Of a stretch of 64,000 nt of DNA, positions 7,093 through 16,422 are shown in pieces. A program made the translations under genes and the position numbers. The stretch's first letter is position 1. Each line of letters begins with the position of its first letter. The notes beneath the pieces were generated by a model, which saw only the letters and a list, made by a program, of their open reading frames with translations, was not told where the DNA came from and did no database searches. Where the stretch lies: contig QBLS01000020.1 of assembly GCA_003249015.1 (NCBI GenBank), positions 23,501-87,500 of the forward strand, written 5' to 3'. The DNA comes from Pseudanabaena sp. (GTDB lineage Bacteria; Cyanobacteriota; Cyanobacteriia; Pseudanabaenales; Pseudanabaenaceae).

Positions 7093-8031
7093 CTATGGAA
7101 CTTTTACTGTCTCCAGCAGACGTTGAATAACTTTTCTAGGCGATCGCCTGCCTGCTGCCATAATCCGATGTCCCAATACATAGGGCGCTAAGAACTTGAC
7201 ATCATCGGGTAAAACATATTCGGACTGGCGACTGGGATTGAGAACTTGCTGAATAAAGGCATAGCTCTGAACTGAGCGCAATAATGCCGAAGTCCCTCTC
7301 GGACTGACTCCGAGGGTAATCTCTTCATCGTTACGGGTAGCACGAACAACATTGACAATATATTCGCTAGTCGCATCACTTACGGGGATATGGGCACAAA
7401 GCTTCCGAATTTCGATTACTTCCTCTGGAGTGATGCATGGTTCCAATTGGTCAGAGCCAATCTTGCCAGATTGCATTCGCTTTAACATCTCTAACTCCTC
7501 TGCTTCACTGGGATAGCCAACGCTAAAAGATAGAGCGAAGCGATCGAGTTGCGCTTCAGGTAATGGAAATGTCCCTTGATATTCAATTGGATTTTGAGTA
7601 GCGATCGCAAAGAATGGCGAAGGAACCTTCCGCGAGATGCCATCGACAGTAACCTGTCCCTCTTCCATCACTTCTAGCAGTGCTGACTGAGTACGCGGCG
7701 TGGCACGGTTAATCTCATCCGCTAGCAGCACATTAGCAAATACGGGACCCGCTAAAAACTGAAATTCTCCTTTCTGCGGATTCCAAATATTAGTACCTGT
7801 AATATCTGTCGGCAGGAGATCGGGTGTACATTGCACCCGTTGAAATTTTCCAGAAATAGAGGCAGCTAAAGATTTAGCAAGTAATGTCTTTCCTACTCCT
7901 GGCACATCTTCTAGTAAGGCGTGTCCCCCCGAAAAAAGAGCCACTAAAACTAACTGAATGGCTTCATCCTTACCCACAATCGCCTTGGACAAATTATCGA
8001 CTAGCTGCTGAACCTTGAGTTGCTTTTCCAT
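7093..8031 (-). CDS. MoxR family AAA+ ATPase
   Basis: A 312-residue AAA-type ATPase of the MoxR family, chaperones that help assemble or activate other protein complexes, often together with vWA-domain partners. Walker A is EDVPGVGKT (residues 41-49), Walker B is VLLADEIN near 105-112, followed by the sensor segment FAIATQNP and the arginine region SPRGTSALLRS. The C-terminal lid helices end in RKVIQRLLETVKVP. Length is normal. No vWA or DUF58 partner gene lies next to it, which is unusual for this family, so its client is unknown. Confidence 0.9.
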   Translation of the reverse strand: MEKQLKVQQLVDNLSKAIVGKDEAIQLVLVALFSGGHALLEDVPGVGKTLLAKSLAASISGKFQRVQCTPDLLPTDITGTNIWNPQKGEFQFLAGPVFANVLLADEINRATPRTQSALLEVMEEGQVTVDGISRKVPSPFFAIATQNPIEYQGTFPLPEAQLDRFALSFSVGYPSEAEELEMLKRMQSGKIGSDQLEPCITPEEVIEIRKLCAHIPVSDATSEYIVNVVRATRNDEEITLGVSPRGTSALLRSVQSYAFIQQVLNPSRQSEYVLPDDVKFLAPYVLGHRIMAAGRRSPRKVIQRLLETVKVP

Positions 8032-8160
8032 AGTTAGCTATATCTTGTTTTCTATCATTGATGAATTGTAATCAAAAATTCTGGTTACTTCATCCATCTC
8101 AAACAATACCTTACTTTGTCAGTTTATGCCCAAATAGGGTAAGGCGTGGATTTTTGGTAA

Positions 8161-8775
8161 TTAGGCTCGCGATCGCTTCCACAATCGATAACCCACAAAA
8201 GAGGCGATCGCCACAACCAGCACAACCACTATGGCTTTAGAAATGACATCAATATAATCTTCAACTAATTTGTAGTTACTACCTAGGAAATAACCTGCAT
8301 AGGTCAGTAGAGAGACCCAACAAATTGTGCCAATTGTGGAATAGAGAAAGAACGGAAGGAGCGGCATCTTGCTGATCCCTGCAGGAATAGAGATAAGGGT
8401 GCGAATGCCAGGGACTAAACGACCGAATAAAACTGCCTTAGAGCCATGCTTCTGAAACCAATCGACAGATTTGTAGATATCTTTTGCAGAAATTCCGATC
8501 CACTTTCCATAGCGGTCAGCTATTGTTTGTAATCTCTCTTGCCCCAGTAGCAGCCCCGCATAGTACCAAGGGATAGCACCTAGAATAGTTCCAATTACGC
8601 CAACAGCGATCGCAGGAATCACCTGAATCTTAGTATCTGCAAAAGTAGCTGTGTAGCCCGCTAGAGGCATAATCAGCTCTGAGGGAATCGGTGGAAATAA
8701 GTTCTCGGCAAACATGAGTAAGCCAATTCCCCAATATCCCAGAGAATTCATTGTGTTAGTAATCCATTCCTGCAT
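8161..8775 (-). CDS. DedA family membrane protein
   Basis: A 204-residue inner-membrane protein of the DedA/SNARE-associated family, whose members act in lipid carrier recycling and membrane homeostasis. The motifs ENLFPPIPSELIMPLAGY near the N terminus and FGRLVPGIRTLISIPAG near the middle are diagnostic; the latter holds the conserved arginines. Four to five hydrophobic segments are visible, and the basic C terminus (RLWKRSRA) is probably cytoplasmic. I start at the ATG at 8773-8775 (MQEWITN); a longer frame would add 12 unrelated residues. Confidence 0.88.
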   Translation of the reverse strand: MQEWITNTMNSLGYWGIGLLMFAENLFPPIPSELIMPLAGYTATFADTKIQVIPAIAVGVIGTILGAIPWYYAGLLLGQERLQTIADRYGKWIGISAKDIYKSVDWFQKHGSKAVLFGRLVPGIRTLISIPAGISKMPLLPFFLYSTIGTICWVSLLTYAGYFLGSNYKLVEDYIDVISKAIVVVLVVAIASFVGYRLWKRSRA

Positions 8776-8828
8776 ATTGTGTTCCCAAGTATTGCTCCTA
8801 AAAGCATACATCTGATGAAACCGATTGT

Positions 8829-8964
8829 GGTATTTTCAGCGCCGCTGGCGCTAAAAATACCTAAGGGTTTTCCAATCAAGAAATGGCGTAGCTATTTCTT
8901 GATTGGAAAACCCTTATTGAAATTAGGTTTTAATTCACAAAAATGTAGTCATACTTTTGTGAAT
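8829..8964. repeat. Cluster of three consecutive palindromes
   Basis: Three separate stem-loops lie end to end. 8829-8861 is GGTATTTTCAGCGCC with its mirror. 8863-8915 has a 22-base arm beginning AAGGGTTTTCCAATC. 8933-8964 is ATTCACAAAA...TTTTGTGAAT, a member of the TTCACAAAAGTG family found elsewhere in the window. They fill the space between the protease gene and DedA. One or more may terminate the protease message. Confidence 0.8.
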
Positions 8965-8985
8965 AGGGACTACGGGGTAATATTT

Positions 8986-10437
8986 TTACTTGACCCGTTT
9001 TACCGTTAGTTGATAAGCGCCCTGACCTGAAGCATCAAAGGCATTAACGATCGCGCGATAGGTGCCAGTAACAGGCAACTCAAGGGTCATACTTGCTTGC
9101 TTACGGCTGGGTAAGCCATTGTTTTCTTGCACGACCTGTTGGTTAGGAGAAAATAGAACTAAATAAGGATGAAAGTCAGTACTATTTAAATCAATCTGGA
9201 TCACTTGTCCAGCTTGACCACTAAAACTGACGGTGTCGAAGCGACTACCATCCCTTGCCAAAACCCGACTCGACAAACCAAGTACACCATTCTTTTGCAA
9301 TAGCACTTGGCGATCGCCTGAGGGACTTGAGGGAGCAGATACAAAGTTATTAGCTAAACGGCTAGAAAGAATGAACGAGCCAGTTTGACCAACTTCGTAG
9401 GAATTTGCATAGAGTGTATATCTGCCTGTAATTGGTAATGTCACGACAATTCGGGCATTTTTACCACCAGCACTATCATCATCTTCGGCGATTTTTCGTC
9501 CAGCCGAGTCAAACAGCACTAGGTAAGGATCAATTCCATTACCACGCATTTCGATAATGATAGATTGTCCCGCCTGTCCCTGAAATTGATAGGCTTTGAA
9601 ATAACTACCATCGGGAAGTGTATTGTCTGATGGAGTTAAAACTGAAGAAATGGCATTACCACCAATAGAAATCACGGTTGGGCTAGCGATGGATACTGCT
9701 GGTCTAGAACTTCCAGAATTATTGGCGATCGCTCCCTGTCTTGCGGAGGCGATGAATTTTTGAACCGTATCGGCTTCAATTGCTAAGCCAATGCCACTGC
9801 TAGCCGAGTTAGCCGTAAATATGGCAGTATTTACGCCAACCAATTCACCACGACTATTTAGTAATGGGCCCCCAGAGTTTCCAGGATTAAGAGCGGCATC
9901 AGTTTGTAAAAGATTGCGATCGCGATCAATGCGGCTGATGATGCCCGTAGTTAAAGTCCCCGCAAATCTGCCAAAGGGATTACCGATCGCAAAAGCTCTT
10001 TGACCAACTTGAATACTACTGGATCTTGCCAGAGGAATCGTTGGCAGATTAACTTTTACGTCCTCTAGGCGAATAATGGCTAGGTCAGGATTGCGACTAC
10101 TGGCGATGACTATGCCACGAAATTGACGCTTGTCGCTGAGGGTTACATTAACGACATTTGCACCACGCACCACATGGGCATTGGTCAAAACTAATCCCTT
10201 GGGGTCAATAATCGAGCCACTGCCATTGCCACTACGTGACTGAATCGAGACGACTGCGGGGCTAGCTGATTTATAAACACGAATATTTGTATCTTCATCG
10301 GTTTGAGCAACCACAGATGGAGGCGCAATCACAGGAGGCAAGGCGATCACGCCCACGCTTCCACATAGCGCTAAACTCGATATTAAAATCTTTTCAACAA
10401 GTTTGTTTTTCACTAAACTATCCTCGGTCACAGTCAT
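8986..10437 (-). CDS. Deg/HtrA-like trypsin family serine protease with two PPC domains
   Basis: A 483-residue secreted protease. Residues about 14-45 form a signal peptide (hydrophobic ILISSLALCGSVGVIAL, then VVAQ). The trypsin-like domain has the full triad: H88 in TNAHVV, D118 in PDLAII and S188 in GNSGGPL. It therefore resembles cyanobacterial HhoA/HhoB/HtrA. It lacks the PDZ domain those proteins carry. Instead, two beta-sandwich repeats follow (about 268-360 and 380-483), each with the pattern GQAGQ-I-I(E/D), PYLVLF and YTLYANS/YRAIVNA, typical of bacterial pre-peptidase C-terminal (PPC) domains. It probably degrades or trims proteins in the periplasm or outside the cell. Confidence 0.88.
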   Translation of the reverse strand: MTVTEDSLVKNKLVEKILISSLALCGSVGVIALPPVIAPPSVVAQTDEDTNIRVYKSASPAVVSIQSRSGNGSGSIIDPKGLVLTNAHVVRGANVVNVTLSDKRQFRGIVIASSRNPDLAIIRLEDVKVNLPTIPLARSSSIQVGQRAFAIGNPFGRFAGTLTTGIISRIDRDRNLLQTDAALNPGNSGGPLLNSRGELVGVNTAIFTANSASSGIGLAIEADTVQKFIASARQGAIANNSGSSRPAVSIASPTVISIGGNAISSVLTPSDNTLPDGSYFKAYQFQGQAGQSIIIEMRGNGIDPYLVLFDSAGRKIAEDDDSAGGKNARIVVTLPITGRYTLYANSYEVGQTGSFILSSRLANNFVSAPSSPSGDRQVLLQKNGVLGLSSRVLARDGSRFDTVSFSGQAGQVIQIDLNSTDFHPYLVLFSPNQQVVQENNGLPSRKQASMTLELPVTGTYRAIVNAFDASGQGAYQLTVKRVK

Positions 10438-10916
10438 TACAGCCTATTGAGACTTTGAGTAGTACAGAGAGATTCTGGGAAGATCCGCTCTGCAACGCTT
10501 TCCAAAATCTTTCTGGGTTTTAATTAAGCAAAAAGCGCTGTATCTATATTAATCAAGAAGATCACAACACTGTAGCGTTTATCAATCTAGTGAAGTGCGG
10601 ATTTGTTGTCCCGCCGAAGGTTGGGGAACAAATCCTTGTACCTCGCTTGCTTTAATAGCGATATATTCTTTTACTTAAAATCATCACTGGATTTGTTTCT
10701 TAGTTTACAAAAGTGAATATTTTTATCCTTAGTAATCTCACAATTCATTTAGGATTGCTATAGTTTCCAAAGACATTATTACTAAATTTTGCGATCGTAT
10801 ACATCACCTGAAGTAACTAAAAAATCTGTAACAGTAGTTAATTGTAGGGAGCGGCTGCGCCGCCCACTTACAATCAATCAGTAAGTAGAAGGTTGACATT
10901 GTTTAATCGTTTAATC
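10438..10916. other. Gene-free spacer with two palindromes
   Basis: No convincing ORF. It is the shared 5' region of the divergent protease and nucleotidyltransferase genes, so both promoters should lie here. It holds a palindrome at 10600-10636 (GGATTTGTTGTCCC mirrored by GGGGAACAAATCC) and a GC-rich hairpin around 10847-10866. The rest is AT-rich with no recognisable operator. Confidence 0.6.
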
Positions 10917-11738
10917 ATGCTAAATATTAATCCTGTTCAAAAAATTGGTCATTTGATGGCAATAGATGATCAAGGATATCTAGTTAATGAATGTAGCTGG
11001 CAATCCATTCAATCACCTTGGACTGATTGCGTGGAAGCGCTGAGAAATCTATGCGTAGAAGAATTTGGCGATCGCTTGCATAGTTTATATTTGCGTGGCT
11101 CAGTGCCTCGTGGTCAAGGGATCTTGAATATTTCTGACTTAGATAGCGTGGCAATTTTTCGGCAAAAAGTAACACCTGAAATGATAGCTACAATAAATAG
11201 CCTTGAATCTCAATTGGAGAAGCAATTTAAATTTTGTCAAAAGATAGAAATTAGTTTCGCCGAACGTAATTACGTGCAAGAAGATATTTATTGGCAAGCA
11301 ATTTTACAGACTCAAGGTTTATGCATTTACGGCGAAGATATGCGATCGCAATTTCCACGTTTTAAGCCAAGTCTTGATTTAGTAAGTCATGCCTTTCAGA
11401 TTGCAGAAGACATCGCGGAGACTCAAACTATACTGCGGCAAACTCCTAAACAATTCCATAATTTTGATGCAACTATCAAACAAAGATGTCTTTGGATTAA
11501 TAAGCGTATTGTTCGTACTGGATTTGAGTTGGTGATGCTCAGAGAAAATTCTTTCACCCGCGATCTTTATCCTTGCTATGAGAGATTTGCAAAGCATTTT
11601 CCTGCTCAAAGCAAACTAATGTATAAGTCTCTAGAATTGGCTATTCAGCCATCTAGCGATCGCGATGGACTACTAATGTTTCTCAGTCATTTTGGAAGCT
11701 GGTTAGCATCTGAAGTTAACAGAACTTTTAATAATTAG
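10917..11738 (+). CDS. Nucleotidyltransferase-domain protein
   Basis: A 273-residue protein whose N-terminal third has the polymerase-beta-type nucleotidyltransferase core: LYLRGSVPRGQGILNISDLD, with the GS motif and paired acidic residues (SDLD), followed by VAIF. The C-terminal two thirds are helical and may bind substrate, as in aminoglycoside adenylyltransferase-like proteins. The target is unknown. I choose the ATG at 10917 (MLNINPVQ) over a TTG 24 bases upstream because no ribosome binding site supports the latter. It stands alone, flanked by palindromes. Confidence 0.75.
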   Translation: MLNINPVQKIGHLMAIDDQGYLVNECSWQSIQSPWTDCVEALRNLCVEEFGDRLHSLYLRGSVPRGQGILNISDLDSVAIFRQKVTPEMIATINSLESQLEKQFKFCQKIEISFAERNYVQEDIYWQAILQTQGLCIYGEDMRSQFPRFKPSLDLVSHAFQIAEDIAETQTILRQTPKQFHNFDATIKQRCLWINKRIVRTGFELVMLRENSFTRDLYPCYERFAKHFPAQSKLMYKSLELAIQPSSDRDGLLMFLSHFGSWLASEVNRTFNN

Positions 11739-11791
11739 GAAGGTCATTCCGCCCGCTTTGCAAACAGAACAATCTCCTTGGTTTTAGGGCA

Positions 11792-11835
11792 GCTTCGACT
11801 TCGCTCAGCTAACGTTGGCTGAGCGAAGTCGAAGC
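11792..11835. repeat. TTCGACTTCGCTCAGC-family palindrome, copy 1
   Basis: GCTTCGACTTCGCTCAGC followed by a short loop and its exact inverse. Further copies with the same stem lie at 16365-16415 and 23485-23539. Here it separates two convergent genes and may serve as a bidirectional terminator. Confidence 0.9.
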
Positions 11836-11840
11836 CTCTT

Positions 11841-13004
11841 CTAGCTTTTTACTAATAGGATTCCTTCTGTAACTAAATGGGTAAGTAGGGGAATCACCTC
11901 TAACTCTAAGTCCAGATCGGGCGACCAGTCTGCCATGTCTAAAATACTAAAACTGGACTGCTGAAATAACTTCTTAATGACGCTAAGCGGTAAGCCTGTA
12001 ATCGTGATTTGCTTGGAACCAACTGTGACTTGATAACATTCTTCTTGGGAATCCTCTGTGGTAATAATAGCAATCTCAATACGTTGGGATTTTAATAGTA
12101 TAAATTCAGTTTCTAAGCCCTGATCAAAAATATTAAAACCTAATTGTGCAGGCAATGAAAAAGGTGCGACAGGTTGAATCTCAGTTTGTAGATTGCTCAG
12201 ATATTTCTGGATTAAATCTGGTTGTTGTAAGTATTCAATTAAACTTTGCTGAAGCTCTTTTAAATGATGTTCTCGATCTTGCTCATTGCCATCCAAACTT
12301 AAAGGCAAATTTTGTCGCCATATCGGTTGATTTTGTAATTCTGAACTAAGCCACTGGAGCCAGTTCATACCCACAAAGCAGTTGATACCAATAGTAAGAT
12401 GTAAAGAAGGAATCTCCCCTGCGATCGCATAGTGCCAATGACCACGTGGGATATATAGGCAGTCTCCTTGACGCATTACACATTGGAGATAGGGCGGCTG
12501 ATCGGGTGGTAAATGATCGGGCGATCGCGTCTCCGATGTGGGGAATTTAAAGGTGTCTGGAAAAATAAACCATTCTTTTTCGCCTTCAATTTGTAAAATC
12601 ATTACATCATGGCTGTCGTAATGGCTGCTAAAGCCCCGTTGCTGTGCAGGGGAGCAATACAAATTGGTCTGCACTGGATGTCCGATTTCGTGACATAATT
12701 CTTTAGCTAAGCTGGCTAATGCAGGTATGTTTTCATCAATTCCATTGATAACTAAAGTTGCCCCCTGCCGAAAATGACTATGCCAGTCACGCCGACTACC
12801 CTCCGTCAAAGCCTGTCCATCTAAAGAAAAAAATAATTTAGAATCATCCAATTGATGGAAGTTAAGTAAATGATTAAGTTGCTCCCAAGAGAAGAGATGA
12901 GCAAACTTGTGGCGATCGCTTGCGGGAATGTGAACAGCCTGTCGAGTCCAGTTTTGGCGCAGAAAATTTTTTACTGAATAGGGAGCAATAAGATATTCCA
13001 GCAT
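11841..13004 (-). CDS. JmjC/cupin-like Fe(II)/2-oxoglutarate oxygenase (ribosomal oxygenase type)
   Basis: A 387-residue protein of the cupin_4/JmjC family that includes bacterial ribosomal protein hydroxylases such as RoxA (YcfD). The metal-binding HxD sits in SSHYDSHDVMILQIEGEKEW (H128, D130) and the second histidine in YIPRGHWHYA near residue 190. The C-terminal part has the winged-helix look of this family (ILDMADWSPDLDLELEVIPLL). It probably hydroxylates a ribosomal or other protein using 2-oxoglutarate and oxygen. I prefer the ATG at 13002-13004 (MLEYLIAP) over a GTG 33 bases upstream. Confidence 0.82.
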   Translation of the reverse strand: MLEYLIAPYSVKNFLRQNWTRQAVHIPASDRHKFAHLFSWEQLNHLLNFHQLDDSKLFFSLDGQALTEGSRRDWHSHFRQGATLVINGIDENIPALASLAKELCHEIGHPVQTNLYCSPAQQRGFSSHYDSHDVMILQIEGEKEWFIFPDTFKFPTSETRSPDHLPPDQPPYLQCVMRQGDCLYIPRGHWHYAIAGEIPSLHLTIGINCFVGMNWLQWLSSELQNQPIWRQNLPLSLDGNEQDREHHLKELQQSLIEYLQQPDLIQKYLSNLQTEIQPVAPFSLPAQLGFNIFDQGLETEFILLKSQRIEIAIITTEDSQEECYQVTVGSKQITITGLPLSVIKKLFQQSSFSILDMADWSPDLDLELEVIPLLTHLVTEGILLVKS

Positions 13005-13038
13005 ATCGGAATTACTATAAGTTTGGTGATGACACACT

Positions 13039-13079
13039 AAAAGCTGGGAGTACTCGCTATGTGAGCACTCCCAGCTTTT
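13039..13079. terminator. Hairpin before the JmjC gene, after the basic secreted protein
   Basis: AAAAGCTGGGAGT is mirrored by CACTCCCAGCTTTT. It follows the minus-strand gene at 13088-13477 closely and ends in a T run on that strand, so it probably terminates that transcript before the JmjC gene. Confidence 0.65.
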
Positions 13080-13087
13080 AAGAGTTA

Positions 13088-13477
13088 CTAACGCACAACG
13101 CGGATAATACGAATCTGAGTTTGGGTATTGGTTCTGATAGGAGTCGGCAACGGGGTTGGTCTGACAATAACTACGGGACGCACAGGATGGACTACACGCA
13201 CAGGTTGACGATTTCCAGAGTTTCTCTGGTTGTCGTAATCCTTTTTGCCCTTGTCGCTATTGCGTTTGTTGTCACGGTTACGTTTATTGTCATTGTTGCG
13301 ATCGGCAATTAGTAGTGGTTGCGCGTTTTGGTTTAATTCAACAACTTCAACTTTAATGGGAGACTGACGATTGGATTGATAGCTGCTCGGTTCGGTAACT
13401 GCGGCAAAAGAAGCGATCGGTAAAAATAAAGAAGCCTTGACTCCTAAAAATAGGCTCATTAGCAATTTGGGGTTCAT
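13088..13477 (-). CDS. Small secreted basic low-complexity protein
   Basis: A 129-residue protein of unknown function. The N terminus is a signal peptide (LLMSLFLGVKASLFLPIASFA, cut likely after SFA). The mature part is rich in Asn, Asp, Arg and Lys repeats (NDNKRNRDNKRNSDK), then a Val/Pro/Arg-rich tail (VRPVVIVRPTPLPTP). It is probably unstructured outside the cytoplasm. A clear GGAGA ribosome binding site sits 7 bases before the ATG at 13475-13477, which decides the start. A role in envelope or surface binding is possible but unproven. Confidence 0.7.
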   Translation of the reverse strand: MNPKLLMSLFLGVKASLFLPIASFAAVTEPSSYQSNRQSPIKVEVVELNQNAQPLLIADRNNDNKRNRDNKRNSDKGKKDYDNQRNSGNRQPVRVVHPVRPVVIVRPTPLPTPIRTNTQTQIRIIRVVR

Positions 13478-13590
13478 TCTTTTCTCCAAAAATTATAAAG
13501 ATGCCCACTTTCTGTCAAGTAGAAATTAACAGACATAGTAGAACTCCATGGCTAGACCTTGATATGGAAGTTTTAGTTCCCTTTCATGCA

Positions 13591-13756
13591 AATTCACAAA
13601 AGCGAAACTACACTTTTGTGAATTAAAAAACAAACCCAGTATGATTTTCCAAACCAAGAAATAGCTAAGTCTCAATAATTGAATGGCGGCGCATCGCGCC
13701 GCCATTCAATTATTGAGAACTAACATCAAAGCGTTGCAAAGCAACACTTTGATGTT
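13591..13756. repeat. Three palindromes in tandem between two minus-strand genes
   Basis: 13591-13624 is AATTCACAAAAGCG...ACTTTTGTGAATT (TTCACAAAAGTG family). 13671-13717 is CTCAATAATTGAATGGCGGC with its mirror, sharing the GGCGGCGC core of the most common family on a different outer stem. 13722-13756 is AACATCAAAGCGTTGC with its mirror, just after the PstS-like gene and suited to terminate it. Confidence 0.8.
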
Positions 13757-13758
13757 GT

Positions 13759-14772
13759 TTAGAGTGGTACAAATCCTGCGCTAGTGACAATTTCTTGTCC
13801 ACGAGGAGATAGGGTAAAGTCAATGAATTCTTTGACAACAGGGCTAATTTTGCGCTGCACTACTAAGGAAATTACTCGACTAATTGGATATTTGCCACTT
13901 TTAATCATTTCCATATCTGTCGGCAAAGCTCCATTAACAGGCACGATTTTAATGATTTCCTGCCCTACTGCTTGGGAGACGGTGGTGTAACTAATACCGT
14001 TATCACCTAAGGCTTGCAGGATCGCTGTGGTTTCATCCCTCGGCCAAGTAATAAAATTGTTGCTATCAGGGGCAAAGGGTTCGTCACTTAAAACGATGCT
14101 ATGAAATAGGCTTTGGGTTCCGCTTGCCTTAGCACGATTGATCACCTTGATCGGCTGATCTGCGCCCCCAACCTGTGACCAATTGGTAATTTTGCCTTGG
14201 TAAATATCTTTGAGTTGCGCCATAGTTAACTCGCCATTGAAGGGATTATTAATCCCAATGACGATCGCCAAAGCATCACGGGCGATCGGCACAGCCCGCA
14301 GCCCTTTGGTGACTTCTTCGGCACTAAGCGATCGCGAGTTAGCCGCAATTAAAATTTGATTATTCAGTAGCGCCGCAATCCCTTTATTACTTCCATTTGG
14401 TCTGCCATCGGGTAGACCATAGGTTGATGGTGTCGATGGATTTTTTTGGGAATAGCCTGCCTGTAATTGCTTCATTAGCTTTACCATGGTGACGCTGCCA
14501 TCCATGGTAATTACGGGCGGATTGGGTAAGGATACCTCGAGATCTGGGACTATGGCATCGGGGCTAAGGTTAGAAGAATTGCCAGTTGGCGATGGGCTTG
14601 GGGAATTAGCAATGGGTTGATTTGGTGTTGGTGAAGAAGCCACATTTGGGGATGGGGAAGTAGCAAGATTGGCTGTTGAGTTTGATCTAAAGAGCCAGTA
14701 ACCTCCGCCAGCAAGCCCTGCGCTAATCAGCAACGACAATGCTAGAACCGTAGTTTCTTTACCCTGTGACAT
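13759..14772 (-). CDS. PstS-like phosphate-type periplasmic binding protein
   Basis: A 337-residue substrate-binding protein of the PBP-like (PstS) superfamily. An N-terminal membrane segment (VLALSLLISAGLAGGGYWLF, residues about 9-28) is followed by a Ser/Pro/Asn-rich linker (about 30-75), then the two-lobed binding fold. Typical elements are ITMDGSVTMVKLMKQL, PIARDALAIVIGINNPFNGELT, INRAKASGTQSLFHSIVL and the terminal RGQEIVTSAGFVPL. There is no lipobox cysteine, so the protein is probably held by an uncleaved anchor. No pst transporter genes are adjacent. It may sense phosphate or bind another anion. Confidence 0.82.
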   Translation of the reverse strand: MSQGKETTVLALSLLISAGLAGGGYWLFRSNSTANLATSPSPNVASSPTPNQPIANSPSPSPTGNSSNLSPDAIVPDLEVSLPNPPVITMDGSVTMVKLMKQLQAGYSQKNPSTPSTYGLPDGRPNGSNKGIAALLNNQILIAANSRSLSAEEVTKGLRAVPIARDALAIVIGINNPFNGELTMAQLKDIYQGKITNWSQVGGADQPIKVINRAKASGTQSLFHSIVLSDEPFAPDSNNFITWPRDETTAILQALGDNGISYTTVSQAVGQEIIKIVPVNGALPTDMEMIKSGKYPISRVISLVVQRKISPVVKEFIDFTLSPRGQEIVTSAGFVPL

Positions 14773-14862
14773 AGGATTATGTTCCTAAAAGATGCTGCAA
14801 TACTTGCCTAACTTTACAGCAAAACCCAGAAAAGTTTTTGAACATGGTGGCTCCGCCACGAT

Positions 14863-14927
14863 GCCCAAATCAAGAAAACTTTGTAAGCTTTGCTAGGCAA
14901 AGCTTACAAAGTTTTTTTGATTTGGGC
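14863..14927. repeat. 30-bp-arm palindrome upstream of ccs1
   Basis: GCCCAAATCAAGAAAACTTT continues into a long arm that is almost exactly mirrored. It lies in the divergent promoter region between the PstS-like gene and ccs1. An ORF running through it is an artefact of the palindrome and should not be used to set the ccs1 start. Confidence 0.8.
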
Positions 14928-14984
14928 ATAAGCACGAAGCGCTGTAGGCTAAGATCGAGACTAGAAGTAAACCATAGACATGAC

Positions 14985-16337
14985 GTGTTCCCAAAAATTC
15001 AATTTCACCTTAAACAAATCTGGCGGCATCAGATCGTGGCAATTTTGGCTAACCTCAAAACTGCGATCGCCTTACTATTATTGATAGCTTTGTTTAGTAT
15101 CCTTGGCACAGTCATTGAGCAGGGACAGACCCTCGATTTTTATCGTAACAACTATCCTGAACATCCTGCCTTGTTTGGCTTTTTGTCCTATCAAGTGATT
15201 TTAGCGATCGGGTTAGATCATGTCTATGGCAGTTGGTGGTTTTTGACATTGTTGATTTTATTTGGCACTAGCCTGACTGCCTGTACTTTTAATCGCCAGT
15301 TGCCCATCCTCAAAGCTTCTAAGCGTTGGTTCTATTACACTAAGCCCCAAAGCTTTGCCAAATTACCCCTCGCTACTGAAATTGTGGGTGGTAGCGTGAG
15401 CAGCCTCTCGCAGTCTCTCCAAAATAAAAACTATCAAATCTACCAAACAGGCGATCGCCTTTATGCTCGTAAAGGTTTAGTTGGCAGAGTTGGACCCATC
15501 GTCGTTCATGCCAGTATGCTGTTGGTTTTAGTGGGTTCCATTTGGGGAAGTCTGACTGGTTTTATCGCTCAAGAAATGGTTCCCAGCGGCGATACCTTTC
15601 AAGTTAAAAATATTACGGAAGCAGGAATTTGGTCAGAGCGTCAAGTTCCCAAAGACTGGTCAGTAAGGGTCAATCGCTTTTGGATTGATTACACTCCTAA
15701 GGGCAGTATCGATCAGTTCTATTCTGATCTGTCGGTTTTAGATAAAGATGGAACTGAGGTCGATCGCCAAACAATCCATGTCAATAAACCCCTCAAACAT
15801 AAAGGCGTAACCTTCTATCAGGCAAATTGGGATATCCATGCCGTGAGATTCACCTTAAACAATAGCCCCGTTTTGCAGTTACCTGTTAGTAAATTGGAAT
15901 CTCAAAATGGCGGTCGTCAAGTTTGGGGGACTTGGATTCCCACCAAGCCCGATCTCAGTGCGGGAATTACGCTAATCACGCCCGACTTGCAAGGGACTTT
16001 CTTGATCTATGACGAAAAAGGAAACTTGTTAAATACGGTGCGTACTAATGGAAGTGTGGAAATTAATGGGATTACGTTTACGTTAAAAGAAGCAGTTGGT
16101 AGCACGGGTTTACAAATTAAAGCCGATCCAGGCATTCCCATTGTCTATGCGGGATTTGGACTATTGATGTTAGGTGTAATCATGAGTTACGTCAGTCACT
16201 CTCAGATTTGGGCTTTACAGGTGGGCGATCGCTTATTTGTGGGTGGCAAGACCAATCGCGCTCAAGTTAGCTTTGAGTCAGAACTAATCGAAATCACCAA
16301 TCAGGTTACAAGCCAAGTTACTGCTATGGCGATGTGA
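14985..16337 (+). CDS. ccs1: Cytochrome c biogenesis protein Ccs1 (ResB/CcsB family)
   Basis: A roughly 450-residue membrane protein of the Ccs1/ResB family, part of the system II machinery that carries heme and reduced apocytochrome across the thylakoid membrane. Features include the first membrane segment [20 protein letters not shown], then [17 protein letters not shown], the second and third segments near [20 protein letters not shown] and [16 protein letters not shown], a large lumenal domain (FYQANWDI), and a last segment near [15 protein letters not shown]. The ORF could open at 14838, but that part crosses a palindrome. The GTG at 14985 ([12 protein letters not shown]) gives the family-typical length. 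Confidence 0.87.
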   Translation: MFPKIQFHLKQIWRHQIVAILANLKTAIALLLLIALFSILGTVIEQGQTLDFYRNNYPEHPALFGFLSYQVILAIGLDHVYGSWWFLTLLILFGTSLTACTFNRQLPILKASKRWFYYTKPQSFAKLPLATEIVGGSVSSLSQSLQNKNYQIYQTGDRLYARKGLVGRVGPIVVHASMLLVLVGSIWGSLTGFIAQEMVPSGDTFQVKNITEAGIWSERQVPKDWSVRVNRFWIDYTPKGSIDQFYSDLSVLDKDGTEVDRQTIHVNKPLKHKGVTFYQANWDIHAVRFTLNNSPVLQLPVSKLESQNGGRQVWGTWIPTKPDLSAGITLITPDLQGTFLIYDEKGNLLNTVRTNGSVEINGITFTLKEAVGSTGLQIKADPGIPIVYAGFGLLMLGVIMSYVSHSQIWALQVGDRLFVGGKTNRAQVSFESELIEITNQVTSQVTAMAM

Positions 16338-16364
16338 TTGATAATGCCCCATCCAGTTAGTAGG

Positions 16365-16415
16365 GCTTCGACTTCGCTCAACCATTGATATAAGCTGGCT
16401 GAGCGAAGTCGAAGC
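16365..16415. repeat. TTCGACTTCGCTCAGC-family palindrome, copy 2
   Basis: GCTTCGACTTCGCTCA ... TGAGCGAAGTCGAAGC, with the same stem as at 11792-11835 and a different loop. It lies between the convergent ccs1 and antiporter genes. Confidence 0.88.
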
Positions 16416-16422
16416 CTTTCCT

